Below are positions 26,706 through 34,688 of a stretch of DNA of 64,000 nt, one piece after another (position 1 is the first letter of the stretch; the number at the start of each line of letters is the position of its first letter). The notes under the pieces were generated by a model. That model saw nothing but the letters and a program-made list of their open reading frames with translations, made no database searches and was not told the origin of the DNA. The stretch is from G965195345 sp965277625. Its GTDB lineage: Bacteria; Pseudomonadota; Gammaproteobacteria; CAKMZV01. The stretch covers positions 496,001-560,000 of the forward strand of contig OZ255827.1 in the NCBI GenBank assembly GCA_965277625.1, written 5' to 3'. A program made the position numbers and the translations under genes.

Positions 26706-26859
26706 AAGTATAAGGCTTGTGAATAAATGATTGGTGTCCGCCTAAGGAGACACTTTTAAATATCAGTTGACCCAAGCGCTTCAAGTCATTGATAATATTC
26801 AAGTCATTCGTTTTAAGTCCATTTAATTGTTCATTGCGCATTGATAATTAGGGTTCGCT

Positions 26860-29175
26860 TTGTTGAAATTTTTAAAATTTATTACTTATTTGGTTCTGAT
26901 TTCACTGTCAGCACATGCTGTCGCGCTCGAGCGTTTACACACAGAACAAGAGCCAGCAGATGACATCACAGTCCAAGCGTTCAGTACAAATCTTGAACGT
27001 GTTCTATCAGACAGCATTCAATCCTATTTAAAAGACGATGCCTTTATCATCAGCGTACGTGCCCAGCTGAAAGCGATCAAGACTTATCAAATCACCCCCA
27101 TTTATAAAACCCAATCTTCATCCTTGGACACTGCGACAACTGAGAACACCAATGCTGTTGAAAACAGCAACACCAAATTAAGTACTACAGAGCAGATTGA
27201 GCAGTTGAAATTATTGATCGAATTACAACAACTTAAGAACGATTTAAGCGCTCAGTTGAATACGCAACAACCACAAATTTTGGTGGCAACTGAAACCCAG
27301 TTGGTTGATAAGAAAATTAAAGTCGAACAGATTCAAATAAAGTTGTGGCTACCAGAAACAATGGCACTGCCTCGAGTGAAATTTGTCGAAGACCTGATCA
27401 CCCAAAAAGCGCAATTAAACTTTATTCGGGGCGACAAGTTGGAAATATTAAGTACCCAATTCCCCAACCAAAAATCAACCAACCAGACCGATGAAACCCC
27501 ACAATTTGATGAGGTCAGCTTTAATCGCTGGGCAGAAGATCTGAGGGTTTACGTTGAACGCGTCAATACTCAAGGATGGATTTTATTTTCAATTGTATTG
27601 TTTTTGGTCTTATTGCTGTGCTGGGGCGTGATTAGAACTTGGAGAAATCGTGCAAACACTTATCCAAACCATCTCTACCCAGCAAATTATCCGGCTTATC
27701 AAACGCATAATAATCTGCCTTTTGATCCCGTTCGAGATCGATTGCTTGGTCAGAATCTAAATAGCGTCCAAGATGGAGGAAGCAGCCAATCTGTCAGCGA
27801 AACAACGCGCTTACAAGAAGCGATCAGGCACATGGTGATGTCGTCAGACGACTTATTAAAAAATGCGCTGCTGTCGCTGTCATCTTCTGCTGAGAAAAAA
27901 CGGTTCTGCTCAGGAATGATTGAAGTTTTGGGTCGAATCGTTTTTCTCAGCCATGCTCAAGCAGGATTGAGCCCGACTGAAGTGGAAGACATTGAGCATG
28001 AAGAGACGACTGTTCAAATACTCAGCGATGAAGACAGCCAACAATTGATGCTCGACATCTATAGAACGCTGGTGACAGCTCAAGCCAACCAAAAAACACA
28101 ACAGAACCAAGATCAACCGTTTGAATTTCTAAAGTCATTAGATGATAAGCAAACATTGCTTTTACTCGCCAAGGAAGACGCCCAAGGTAAAGCCCTGATC
28201 TTATCGCAATTGGATGACGCACGTTCAGCGGATTTAATGATGCAACAAAGCCCTCAAGATCAAGTTGAAACAGCCATGGCTTTGGGTCAATTGAGCCAAT
28301 TGCCTAGGGTAGAGTATCAGGCGCTGGCCAATCAAATTGCACATACAGCACGAAACCTACCAGAATTAAATGAGGTCAGCATTGATGGCGATGCAGTACT
28401 GATCAATACATTGGATGCCATGGGGGTGACCGAAGAATTGGCCGTGCTCAATGCCCTAAAAACGCAAAATCCTGAGCTGTATCATCGATTAAAGCAGATT
28501 TATATCAGTTTTTCCGATTTGAGCCACATGCCCGAACATGCATTAACAAGCCTGTTGCAAGCGGTTGATCGAGAAACATTGGCGCTGGCCTTGGTTGATC
28601 AAACCCAATCCACCAGAGATCAATTGCTGTCGGTCCTGCCTCAGAGAACTCAAACCTTGATTGGTCAGCGCATAGAATCTTTGGAGCACCCGAACAGGGA
28701 TGATGTCGCCCATGCCAAGAAACAACTCGGTCGCGCTGCAACAAAAATGCTTGCGGACGGTGTTTTTGAATGGAAGGTCTCAGAATTTGAGGACACGGAG
28801 CAGCTCGACACCGATCAAATGGCACCAGATAAAGCTGTGATCACGCCAGATGAAACCACAATTGAAGAAGAAGCGCCGATCATAGACCAAAGCCTTTTAG
28901 CTGAAACGCCAACTGAGGCAACCGTATTAGAACAGGACAGATCAGGTCGATTGAAGTCAGTAGAACTTGACGAAAAGATCACATCGGCAGAACCACAATT
29001 AGATGAATCCATAGCTGTTGAACCGCTGTTGGACCATACCATTGAACCGCATTCAATTGGACCTTCAGCTATAGTTGTTGACAGCGTATTCAAAAAATCG
29101 TGGGACGCCATTCTCAAAGAAGCGGCTGAAGGATCCGACAACAATCAAGGTTCAGTCAAGCAATTAAAGAAGTAA
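26860..29175 (+). CDS. FliF/FliG-like fusion protein of unknown function
   Basis: 771 residues with an unusual order. 1-20 signal peptide (SLSAHA). 38-202 resembles the periplasmic ring domain at the C-terminal side of FliF: an LERVLSDSIQSYLKDDAFI...VRAQL block, then VEDLITQKAQLNFIRGDKLEI, like FliF's (GF.)..RGD....V. 239-260 one membrane helix. 425-495 resembles FliG's middle domain (LAKEDAQGKALILSQL), and 505-637 FliG's C-terminal domain, including SFSDLSHMPEHAL, LLQAVDRETLALAL and the helix up to KKQLGRAATKML. 640-771 is an acidic tail. The FliG EHPQ motif is degenerate. No other flagellar gene is in the window. The start is TTG 26860 (AGGG upstream); no in-frame ATG is available. The KAP NTPase gene follows after 19 bp. 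The rotor-like assignment is by my own motif comparison. Confidence 0.65.
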   Translation: MLKFLKFITYLVLISLSAHAVALERLHTEQEPADDITVQAFSTNLERVLSDSIQSYLKDDAFIISVRAQLKAIKTYQITPIYKTQSSSLDTATTENTNAVENSNTKLSTTEQIEQLKLLIELQQLKNDLSAQLNTQQPQILVATETQLVDKKIKVEQIQIKLWLPETMALPRVKFVEDLITQKAQLNFIRGDKLEILSTQFPNQKSTNQTDETPQFDEVSFNRWAEDLRVYVERVNTQGWILFSIVLFLVLLLCWGVIRTWRNRANTYPNHLYPANYPAYQTHNNLPFDPVRDRLLGQNLNSVQDGGSSQSVSETTRLQEAIRHMVMSSDDLLKNALLSLSSSAEKKRFCSGMIEVLGRIVFLSHAQAGLSPTEVEDIEHEETTVQILSDEDSQQLMLDIYRTLVTAQANQKTQQNQDQPFEFLKSLDDKQTLLLLAKEDAQGKALILSQLDDARSADLMMQQSPQDQVETAMALGQLSQLPRVEYQALANQIAHTARNLPELNEVSIDGDAVLINTLDAMGVTEELAVLNALKTQNPELYHRLKQIYISFSDLSHMPEHALTSLLQAVDRETLALALVDQTQSTRDQLLSVLPQRTQTLIGQRIESLEHPNRDDVAHAKKQLGRAATKMLADGVFEWKVSEFEDTEQLDTDQMAPDKAVITPDETTIEEEAPIIDQSLLAETPTEATVLEQDRSGRLKSVELDEKITSAEPQLDESIAVEPLLDHTIEPHSIGPSAIVVDSVFKKSWDAILKEAAEGSDNNQGSVKQLKK

Positions 29176-29194
29176 TAACCGTTATACTATTCTG

Positions 29195-30568
29195 ATGAAA
29201 ATTCTACCGCCCATTATTGACAGCCATAAAAGCGACCCTTTCAAGGGTGACGCCTTGGACCGTAAAGAATATGGAGAGGGACTAATGAATTTGGTCACAA
29301 GCTCCAACGAACCACTGGTGATCGCCTTGGATGCGCCGTGGGGTGAAGGCAAAACCACATTTGTGAAAATGTGGCAAGCCCAGTTAGAACAATCGAATGT
29401 GCCCACGATCTACATTGATGCTTTTGCCCACGATTACATAGATGATGCTTTTGTGCTCTTAGCAGGTGCCATAACCACTTATGCCAAAGAACAAGACGTC
29501 ACAATAGAGGAGTTAAAGACCCAAATAAAAGAAGTAGGGGTTAATTTGCTTGACCTAGCAACTGATGTGGCTTTAAAAACCGCTTCTGGTGGAACATTAG
29601 ATAAAAATGCAATTAAAGAGTTAACCGAAAACCTTGTTGATAAACGCCTCAATGCCTATGGCGATCACACAGAAACATTTGCTCAGTTTCGCGATCAATT
29701 GTCAACACTGCCCCAAGAATTACATAAAAATTCAAATAAAGAATCAACTCATACAGAAGATGATCAAAATCCAAAATCTTTAGTCATCATCATTGATGAA
29801 TTGGATCGTTGCAAACCGCCATTTGCAGTGCATCTTATTGAAACCATCAAGCACTTCTTTTCAGTGAACAACGTTGTTTTTGTGCTTGCCATGAACAAAA
29901 TACAATTGCAGAATGCCATTAAAGGCGTCTATGGACAAGAAACAGATGCCAAAACCTATTTACAAAAATTCATCTCTATAGAAACGATCTTACCTAATAA
30001 TAAAGACTTAGAAACAGGAACAATTGTCCAATATGCAGGGACGCTTTATGAACACCATGGGTTTTCGTCTTTAGAGCAGTTTGGAAGCGGTGGTTTAGAC
30101 CAATTAAAAATAATTCCTCTGTCACAATACTTTAAACTGTCCTTACGCCAACTAGAGCGGGTATTTACTTATATTGCCTTGTTTTACACATGCCATCCCA
30201 AAGTACAACCTACACCAATTGTATCGATCTTAGCGACTTTAAAAGTTGTCGATCATTCGTATTTTAACAGGTTGGTACAAATAACAAAAGAAACAGCTAT
30301 AAATGAAATATTTGAAACTGCCCCATGGCGAAACCGTGATCTAACAGAAAAATCTGGTAAAAACAAGCTTGAGAGCATTATTGAGAAATGGTTTAAAGTT
30401 CCTTTTGCTGAGAGTGGCAATTTTCATTTTCCTAATCAAGAACACGAAATTTGGAAAATTCAAGATGTTTATTTGGCTCAAACACATAATAGATCAACGG
30501 AAGATGGTTTTCTCTTTTTCGTCAATGCCTTGAATGCTTTCAATACCAGAGTGGATGCAAGGGGATAA
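29195..30568 (+). CDS. KAP-family P-loop NTPase
   Basis: 457-residue STAND-like ATPase of the KAP family. Walker A is APWGEGKTT near residues 47-55 and Walker B is LVIIIDELDRCKP near 196-208, followed by the family block VVFVLAMNKIQLQNAI. A non-conserved helical insert (about 95-190) separates the two; unlike many KAP proteins it shows no clear membrane helices. KAP NTPases occur in phage exclusion (PifA of plasmid F) and in several predicted defence systems, and eukaryotic relatives act at membranes. The gene starts 19 bp after the FliF/FliG-like gene and is probably cotranscribed, so a joint function is possible. No nuclease or other effector domain is visible. Confidence 0.8.
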   Translation: MKILPPIIDSHKSDPFKGDALDRKEYGEGLMNLVTSSNEPLVIALDAPWGEGKTTFVKMWQAQLEQSNVPTIYIDAFAHDYIDDAFVLLAGAITTYAKEQDVTIEELKTQIKEVGVNLLDLATDVALKTASGGTLDKNAIKELTENLVDKRLNAYGDHTETFAQFRDQLSTLPQELHKNSNKESTHTEDDQNPKSLVIIIDELDRCKPPFAVHLIETIKHFFSVNNVVFVLAMNKIQLQNAIKGVYGQETDAKTYLQKFISIETILPNNKDLETGTIVQYAGTLYEHHGFSSLEQFGSGGLDQLKIIPLSQYFKLSLRQLERVFTYIALFYTCHPKVQPTPIVSILATLKVVDHSYFNRLVQITKETAINEIFETAPWRNRDLTEKSGKNKLESIIEKWFKVPFAESGNFHFPNQEHEIWKIQDVYLAQTHNRSTEDGFLFFVNALNAFNTRVDARG

Positions 30569-30661
30569 TCTCCCATATTCAGAAGTTTTAGTATTCATGC
30601 CTGCCCGCTAGTATGGCGAAATCATCAGGTCTTTAGATTCGATTGCTCGCGAGCCATAAAG

Positions 30662-30667
30662 TATAAT
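30662..30667 (+). promoter_or_regulatory. -10 box candidate for DUF599 gene
   Basis: TATAAT at 30662-30667, 20 bp before the preferred ATG (30688). It would give a very short leader and argues against the TTG at 30667 as start. Confidence 0.35.
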
Positions 30668-30687
30668 TGGCGGTCACAATCATCATT

Positions 30688-31437
30688 ATGCAAGCACTCA
30701 CTCTTTTAGATTATCTCGCTTTCTCCAGTTTAGTTATCTGCTGGGCGGGTTACATTTTATTTTGTCGGCGATTAAGTGCCAAAGGTTTTGGTTTGGTCAC
30801 TGCCATGCACAGTTTGCGTTCGCAGTGGATGCTCAATTATGTGAAAAATGCCAAACATTCGCCGCGCATCGCCGAGGCTCAAATCATCAATATTTTGCAA
30901 AACAATGTGAGCTTTTATATTACCATTACGGTGTTTGTGATTGCCGGTTTGATGACCATGTTGTCTTCGCACGAGGCCATGTTGTTGGTATTGAATCAAT
31001 TGCCTTACCAATCGAGTAATGCTGCAGAAACCTTGCCGTCAAAAATACTGGTGTTGATTTTGATTTTCATCATTGCCTTTTTTCGCCTCTCTTGGGCGCT
31101 CAGGCAAGGGCGGTATTACGCTATTGCTTTATTTGCATTGCCGCATCAAACATTTTCCAAAGAAGGCCAGGATGCGATTGCCAATAAATTGGCCTGGACC
31201 ATGTCCATTTCAGCACGATCGTTTAACAATGCCTACCATGCCTATTATTTTGGCTTGTCAGCACTGAGCTGGATGGTTCATCCAGCCTTATTTATTTTGA
31301 CCAATATCTGGGTCGTTGGGGTGATTTACCGTCGCGAGTTTGGCTCAAGAGCGCTTCAGGCCTTAAACGAATTAGATGCGTTGTACAAACAATACAACGG
31401 CCAGAGTTCTACAGAAATAGACAGTGGTCCAAAGTAA
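30688..31437 (+). CDS. DUF599 family membrane protein
   Basis: About 249 residues with five or so hydrophobic segments (near 8-26, 72-94, 115-138, 190-215 in the ATG-started protein). The pattern matches DUF599: an N-terminal helix followed by a Met-rich loop with MHSLRSQWM, then NNVSFYITITVFVIAGL, then RQGRYY.IALFALP. Function unknown; family members are inner-membrane proteins found singly. I prefer the ATG at 30688 over a TTG at 30667 because the latter coincides with a TATAAT. About 120 bp separate it from the KAP gene, so it is probably its own unit. Confidence 0.75.
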   Translation: MQALTLLDYLAFSSLVICWAGYILFCRRLSAKGFGLVTAMHSLRSQWMLNYVKNAKHSPRIAEAQIINILQNNVSFYITITVFVIAGLMTMLSSHEAMLLVLNQLPYQSSNAAETLPSKILVLILIFIIAFFRLSWALRQGRYYAIALFALPHQTFSKEGQDAIANKLAWTMSISARSFNNAYHAYYFGLSALSWMVHPALFILTNIWVVGVIYRREFGSRALQALNELDALYKQYNGQSSTEIDSGPK

Positions 31438-31523
31438 GTGGTTCAAACACTGCTGCGTGCATTGAACCTTTGAATACTTCTATCACCAACTCATTAGATT
31501 TAAGATGCGAAGCACCTAATCTA

Positions 31524-31838
31524 TTAGATTGACATATCAATCAATTCAGAGACTTCTAAAGTACCATTGGTGTCAAGAAACGGGCTCGTTCGAGCCATTT
31601 CTAGCGCTTGTTCCATGGAGTCGGCTTCAATAATGTTATAACCTGACATGCCAATGTTGCCTGATTCCGTAATAGAACCATCTGGATTGAGCGTATGGGT
31701 ATCCTTTATGGGTTTCATAGCAATAAAGGCATCGCCTAATGCGCTCACCCATTGTTGAAATTCGGCAAAAGCTTTTTGACCTTCTTCAGGGCTTTTGGGT
31801 TGATCGCCACCCAAATAAACGATAAGAAATTGAGACAT
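31524..31838 (-). CDS. YciI-like (DGPF) family protein
   Basis: 104-residue small cytoplasmic protein of the YCII/DGPF superfamily (dimeric alpha-beta barrel). Typical parts: FLIVYLGGD at the start, WVSALGDAF in the middle, and GYNIIEADSMEQALEMARTSPFL near the end. Family members are of unknown or diverse function; some chlorohydrolase-like activities have been reported. It stands alone at the head of the leftward bioD-purC-tgt group, separated from bioD by 166 bp. The intergenic sequence 31438-31523 shows an imperfect TTAGATT/AATCTA pairing only. Confidence 0.75.
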   Translation of the reverse strand: MSQFLIVYLGGDQPKSPEEGQKAFAEFQQWVSALGDAFIAMKPIKDTHTLNPDGSITESGNIGMSGYNIIEADSMEQALEMARTSPFLDTNGTLEVSELIDMSI

Positions 31839-32004
31839 GGTTTCCTTGTGTTTTGCGTTGATGGATTTTGGATTGTAGCACCAATCGATTAGATGAATTT
31901 GTGAGATTACGACAGGTAATGGCCCTCTCGCATGATGATATTTGAAACCTCATTGACAAACATGGGCAGTAACTGCTTATAGAGCGAAGTTGCCAAAAAT
32001 CAGG

Positions 32005-32685
32005 CTACACCTGCCAGTTTTGACTCAATAGATGTTGTGAAATGACAGACCAAGGCGTTGTTTTGTCAGCGAAGTGGGGTAAATGAAAGACCTTGATGTG
32101 GGTATATTGCTCAATCAAGCTTTGGTTGTCTAAAAGGTTTTTAGGGTTGTTTTCCACATCATTGACTATGATGGAATGTAACTCTAAGCCTTCATGTCGG
32201 ATGGCATTGACGCTTAGGATGGTGTGATTGATACAACCAAGGCGATTGTTTACCACCAAGACGACTTTGAGACCGACGCGTTTGGCCAAATCGGCGCACA
32301 ATCCATCATCTGCCATGGGGGAATAAAATCCCCCAGCGCCTTCAACAAGGAGAAAATCATCGCCTTGATAACCTTTCATGGTGGCATGATAAAGTTGGTC
32401 AATGGTGATCGATTTGCCTGTATTGCGTGCCGCTAAGTTGGGCGCAAGCGGGTCAATGAATCTATAAGGTGTAACCGTGTCTATTGAGTCTTTGGTTTGG
32501 CTGGCGGCCATCAAAGCTTGGGTGTCGGCGCTGACGATCTGCCCTGATTCCAAAGAGCACCCTGAGGCTATGGGTTTACGGGGTAAAATCGTACACCCTT
32601 GTTCAACCAATAAATGCGCTAATGCTGAAGCGACAAGGGTTTTGCCAACCTCGGTATCTGTGCCTGTAACGAATAGCCCTTCCAC
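32005..32685 (-). CDS. bioD: Dethiobiotin synthetase
   Basis: 226-residue ATP-dependent carboxylase that closes the ureido ring of 7,8-diaminopelargonic acid to give dethiobiotin, the next-to-last step of biotin synthesis. The P-loop is GTDTEVGKT at residues 7-15; KPIASG (with the catalytic Lys) and LLVEGAGGFYSPM (near 112-124) are the other signature motifs, and NNRLGCINH near 145 is typical. No other bio gene is adjacent, so the pathway must be encoded elsewhere. It starts 3 bp after purC's stop and is probably the last gene of the purC transcript. Confidence 0.94.
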   Translation of the reverse strand: MEGLFVTGTDTEVGKTLVASALAHLLVEQGCTILPRKPIASGCSLESGQIVSADTQALMAASQTKDSIDTVTPYRFIDPLAPNLAARNTGKSITIDQLYHATMKGYQGDDFLLVEGAGGFYSPMADDGLCADLAKRVGLKVVLVVNNRLGCINHTILSVNAIRHEGLELHSIIVNDVENNPKNLLDNQSLIEQYTHIKVFHLPHFADKTTPWSVISQHLLSQNWQV

Positions 32686-32688
32686 GCC

Positions 32689-33573
32689 TTAGGCGGATTG
32701 GATGATTTGTTGCAGCTGATCATAACGCGATTGTGTTTTTTGCACAATGGACTCTGGCAAAGTGGGTCCAGGTGGTGTTTTATCCCAATCGAGGGTTTCT
32801 AAGTAATCGCGGATGATTTGTTTATCGAAACTGTCAGGCGATTGACCCACTTGGTAGGTTTGAGCTTCCCAAAATCGGGAAGAATCAGGGGTGAGTGCTT
32901 CGTCCATTAGGGTGATGTTGTTTTGCTCATCCAATCCAAATTCAAACTTAGTGTCGGCAATGATCACCCCACGTGGTTGGAGGAAATCTCTGGCCATTTG
33001 GTACAGATGAATGCTGAGGTTTTTGAGGGTTTTGGCCGTGTCTTCGCCGACGATTTCAATGGTCTGTTCGTAGCTGATGTTTTCATCGTGTTCGCCAACC
33101 ATGGCTTTCGTTGAAGGCGTGTAGAGGGGTTCAGGCAATTTCTGGGCTTGTTGTAAGCCCGCGCTGAGCGGAATGCCACAAACTTGTCCAGACTTTTGAT
33201 AATCCTTCCACCCTGAGCCGATTAAATAACCTCGAACAATGGCTTCAACGGGTATGGGTTTCAATTTTTTAACGACCATTGCGTGGCGATGCACGCGCTG
33301 GTATTCATCGGCTGTTAATACGCTGGATAAATCGAACTCATCCAACCAGTGATTTTGAATAATATGACGGGTTTTTGAAAACCAAAACTTTGAAATATCG
33401 GTCAGAACAACGCCTTTGTTCTGGATTAAATCCGGTAAGATCACATCAAAGGCTGAAACGCGATCGGTTGAGACCATCAATAATTTGTCGTCGTGAATGG
33501 CGTAAATGTCGCGGACTTTGCCTTGGTGGACCAGGGGTAGAGAGGTGATTGAGAAAGGGTTATTGGATTGCAT
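32689..33573 (-). CDS. purC: SAICAR synthetase
   Basis: 294-residue phosphoribosylaminoimidazole-succinocarboxamide synthase of purine biosynthesis; it joins CAIR and aspartate using ATP. It belongs to the longer form of the family (about 290-300 residues, like the yeast enzyme) rather than the 237-residue E. coli form. Motifs: GKVRDIYAI near 18-26, STDRVSAFDVILP near 35-47, VEAIVRGYLIGSGWKDY near 107-123 and IADTKFEFGL near 204-213. The first base of its start overlaps the last base of the tgt stop codon (ATG within TAATG-type junction), so translation is likely coupled. Confidence 0.95.
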   Translation of the reverse strand: MQSNNPFSITSLPLVHQGKVRDIYAIHDDKLLMVSTDRVSAFDVILPDLIQNKGVVLTDISKFWFSKTRHIIQNHWLDEFDLSSVLTADEYQRVHRHAMVVKKLKPIPVEAIVRGYLIGSGWKDYQKSGQVCGIPLSAGLQQAQKLPEPLYTPSTKAMVGEHDENISYEQTIEIVGEDTAKTLKNLSIHLYQMARDFLQPRGVIIADTKFEFGLDEQNNITLMDEALTPDSSRFWEAQTYQVGQSPDSFDKQIIRDYLETLDWDKTPPGPTLPESIVQKTQSRYDQLQQIIQSA

Positions 33574-34688
33574 TAAGGTGCCTCATCGTGTAAGTGTTGG
33601 TTTTTTGAGAAAAATTTGTCGAATGTATTGGTCAAAATAGCTTGTCGAGCCTGTTTCATCAATTGCAGATAAAAGTGTACATTATGCAGTGTATTTAGGC
33701 GCGCGCCCAAGGCTTCATTGATTTTATCTAAATGATGTAAATAGCTACGAGAATAGTTTAAACATGTCGGGCATTGGCAGTTTTCGTCTAAGGGTTTTGT
33801 GTCGTTACGAAAACGTGCATTGCGTAATTTTATCACGCCATTTGCTGTAAATAAATGCCCATTTCGAGCATTTCTTGTGGGTAGTACACAGTCCATCATA
33901 TCAATGCCGTGTGCGACTGCTAGCAAAATGTCTAAGGGTTTACCCACGCCCATCAAATAGCGTGCTCGGTCGTCTGGCATCATTTTGGCGGTAAATTCCA
34001 AGGTTTCAAACATCGCCTCTTTGGGTTCGCCAACGGATAGCCCGCCTATGGCATAGCCAGAAAAACCAATGTCCAACAATTGATCCATGGACTCTTGGCG
34101 CAAATGTTGGTACATCCCGCCTTGAATAATACCGAATAAATGACCTGCTTGAGAAGATTGGTCATGGTATTGCTGGCAGCGCTTTGCCCACCGCATAGAC
34201 AATTGCATGGACTCAGCCGCTTGTTCTTCTTCAACAGGCCATGGCGTGCATTCATCAAAACACATGATGATGTCTGAATTTAACACATGTTGAATACGGA
34301 TGGACTCTTCTGGGCTTAAAAACAGTGATTGCCCGTCAATGGGTGAGCGAAAAGCCACGCCTTCTTCGCTGAGTTTGCGCATTTTATTGAGGCTGAAAAC
34401 CTGAAAGCCCCCAGAATCGGTTAATATGGGTTTGTGCCAGTTGTTAAAACCATGTAGTCCGCCGTGTGCTTGGATGACTTCAAGGCCAGGACGGATAAAC
34501 AGATGGAATGTATTGCCCAAAATAATCTGAGCTTCCAAGGCGAGTAAATCTTCTGCGCTGAGACTTTTAACCGCGCCATAAGTCCCTACTGGCATGAAAA
34601 CAGGGGTCTCAATAGTCCCATGTTGGGTTTGAAGCACCCCCGCACGCGCTTGCCCATCAGTGGCTTGCAATTGAAAAGGGTTGCTCAT
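33573..34688 (-). CDS. tgt: tRNA-guanine transglycosylase
   Basis: 371-residue TIM-barrel enzyme exchanging guanine-34 for preQ1 in tRNAs with GUN anticodons (queuosine pathway). Catalytic and binding blocks: LTDSGGFQVFSL near 88-99, GGLSVGEP near 217-224, and the second catalytic Asp in the MMDCVLPTRNARNG block. The zinc site C-x-C-x2-C...H is CQCPTCLNYSR...YLHH near 300-317. Length matches E. coli Tgt (375). It overlaps the antiporter gene by 4 bp upstream and purC by 1 bp downstream. GluQRS at 6803 uses the queuosine that this enzyme introduces. Confidence 0.96.
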   Translation of the reverse strand: MSNPFQLQATDGQARAGVLQTQHGTIETPVFMPVGTYGAVKSLSAEDLLALEAQIILGNTFHLFIRPGLEVIQAHGGLHGFNNWHKPILTDSGGFQVFSLNKMRKLSEEGVAFRSPIDGQSLFLSPEESIRIQHVLNSDIIMCFDECTPWPVEEEQAAESMQLSMRWAKRCQQYHDQSSQAGHLFGIIQGGMYQHLRQESMDQLLDIGFSGYAIGGLSVGEPKEAMFETLEFTAKMMPDDRARYLMGVGKPLDILLAVAHGIDMMDCVLPTRNARNGHLFTANGVIKLRNARFRNDTKPLDENCQCPTCLNYSRSYLHHLDKINEALGARLNTLHNVHFYLQLMKQARQAILTNTFDKFFSKNQHLHDEAP

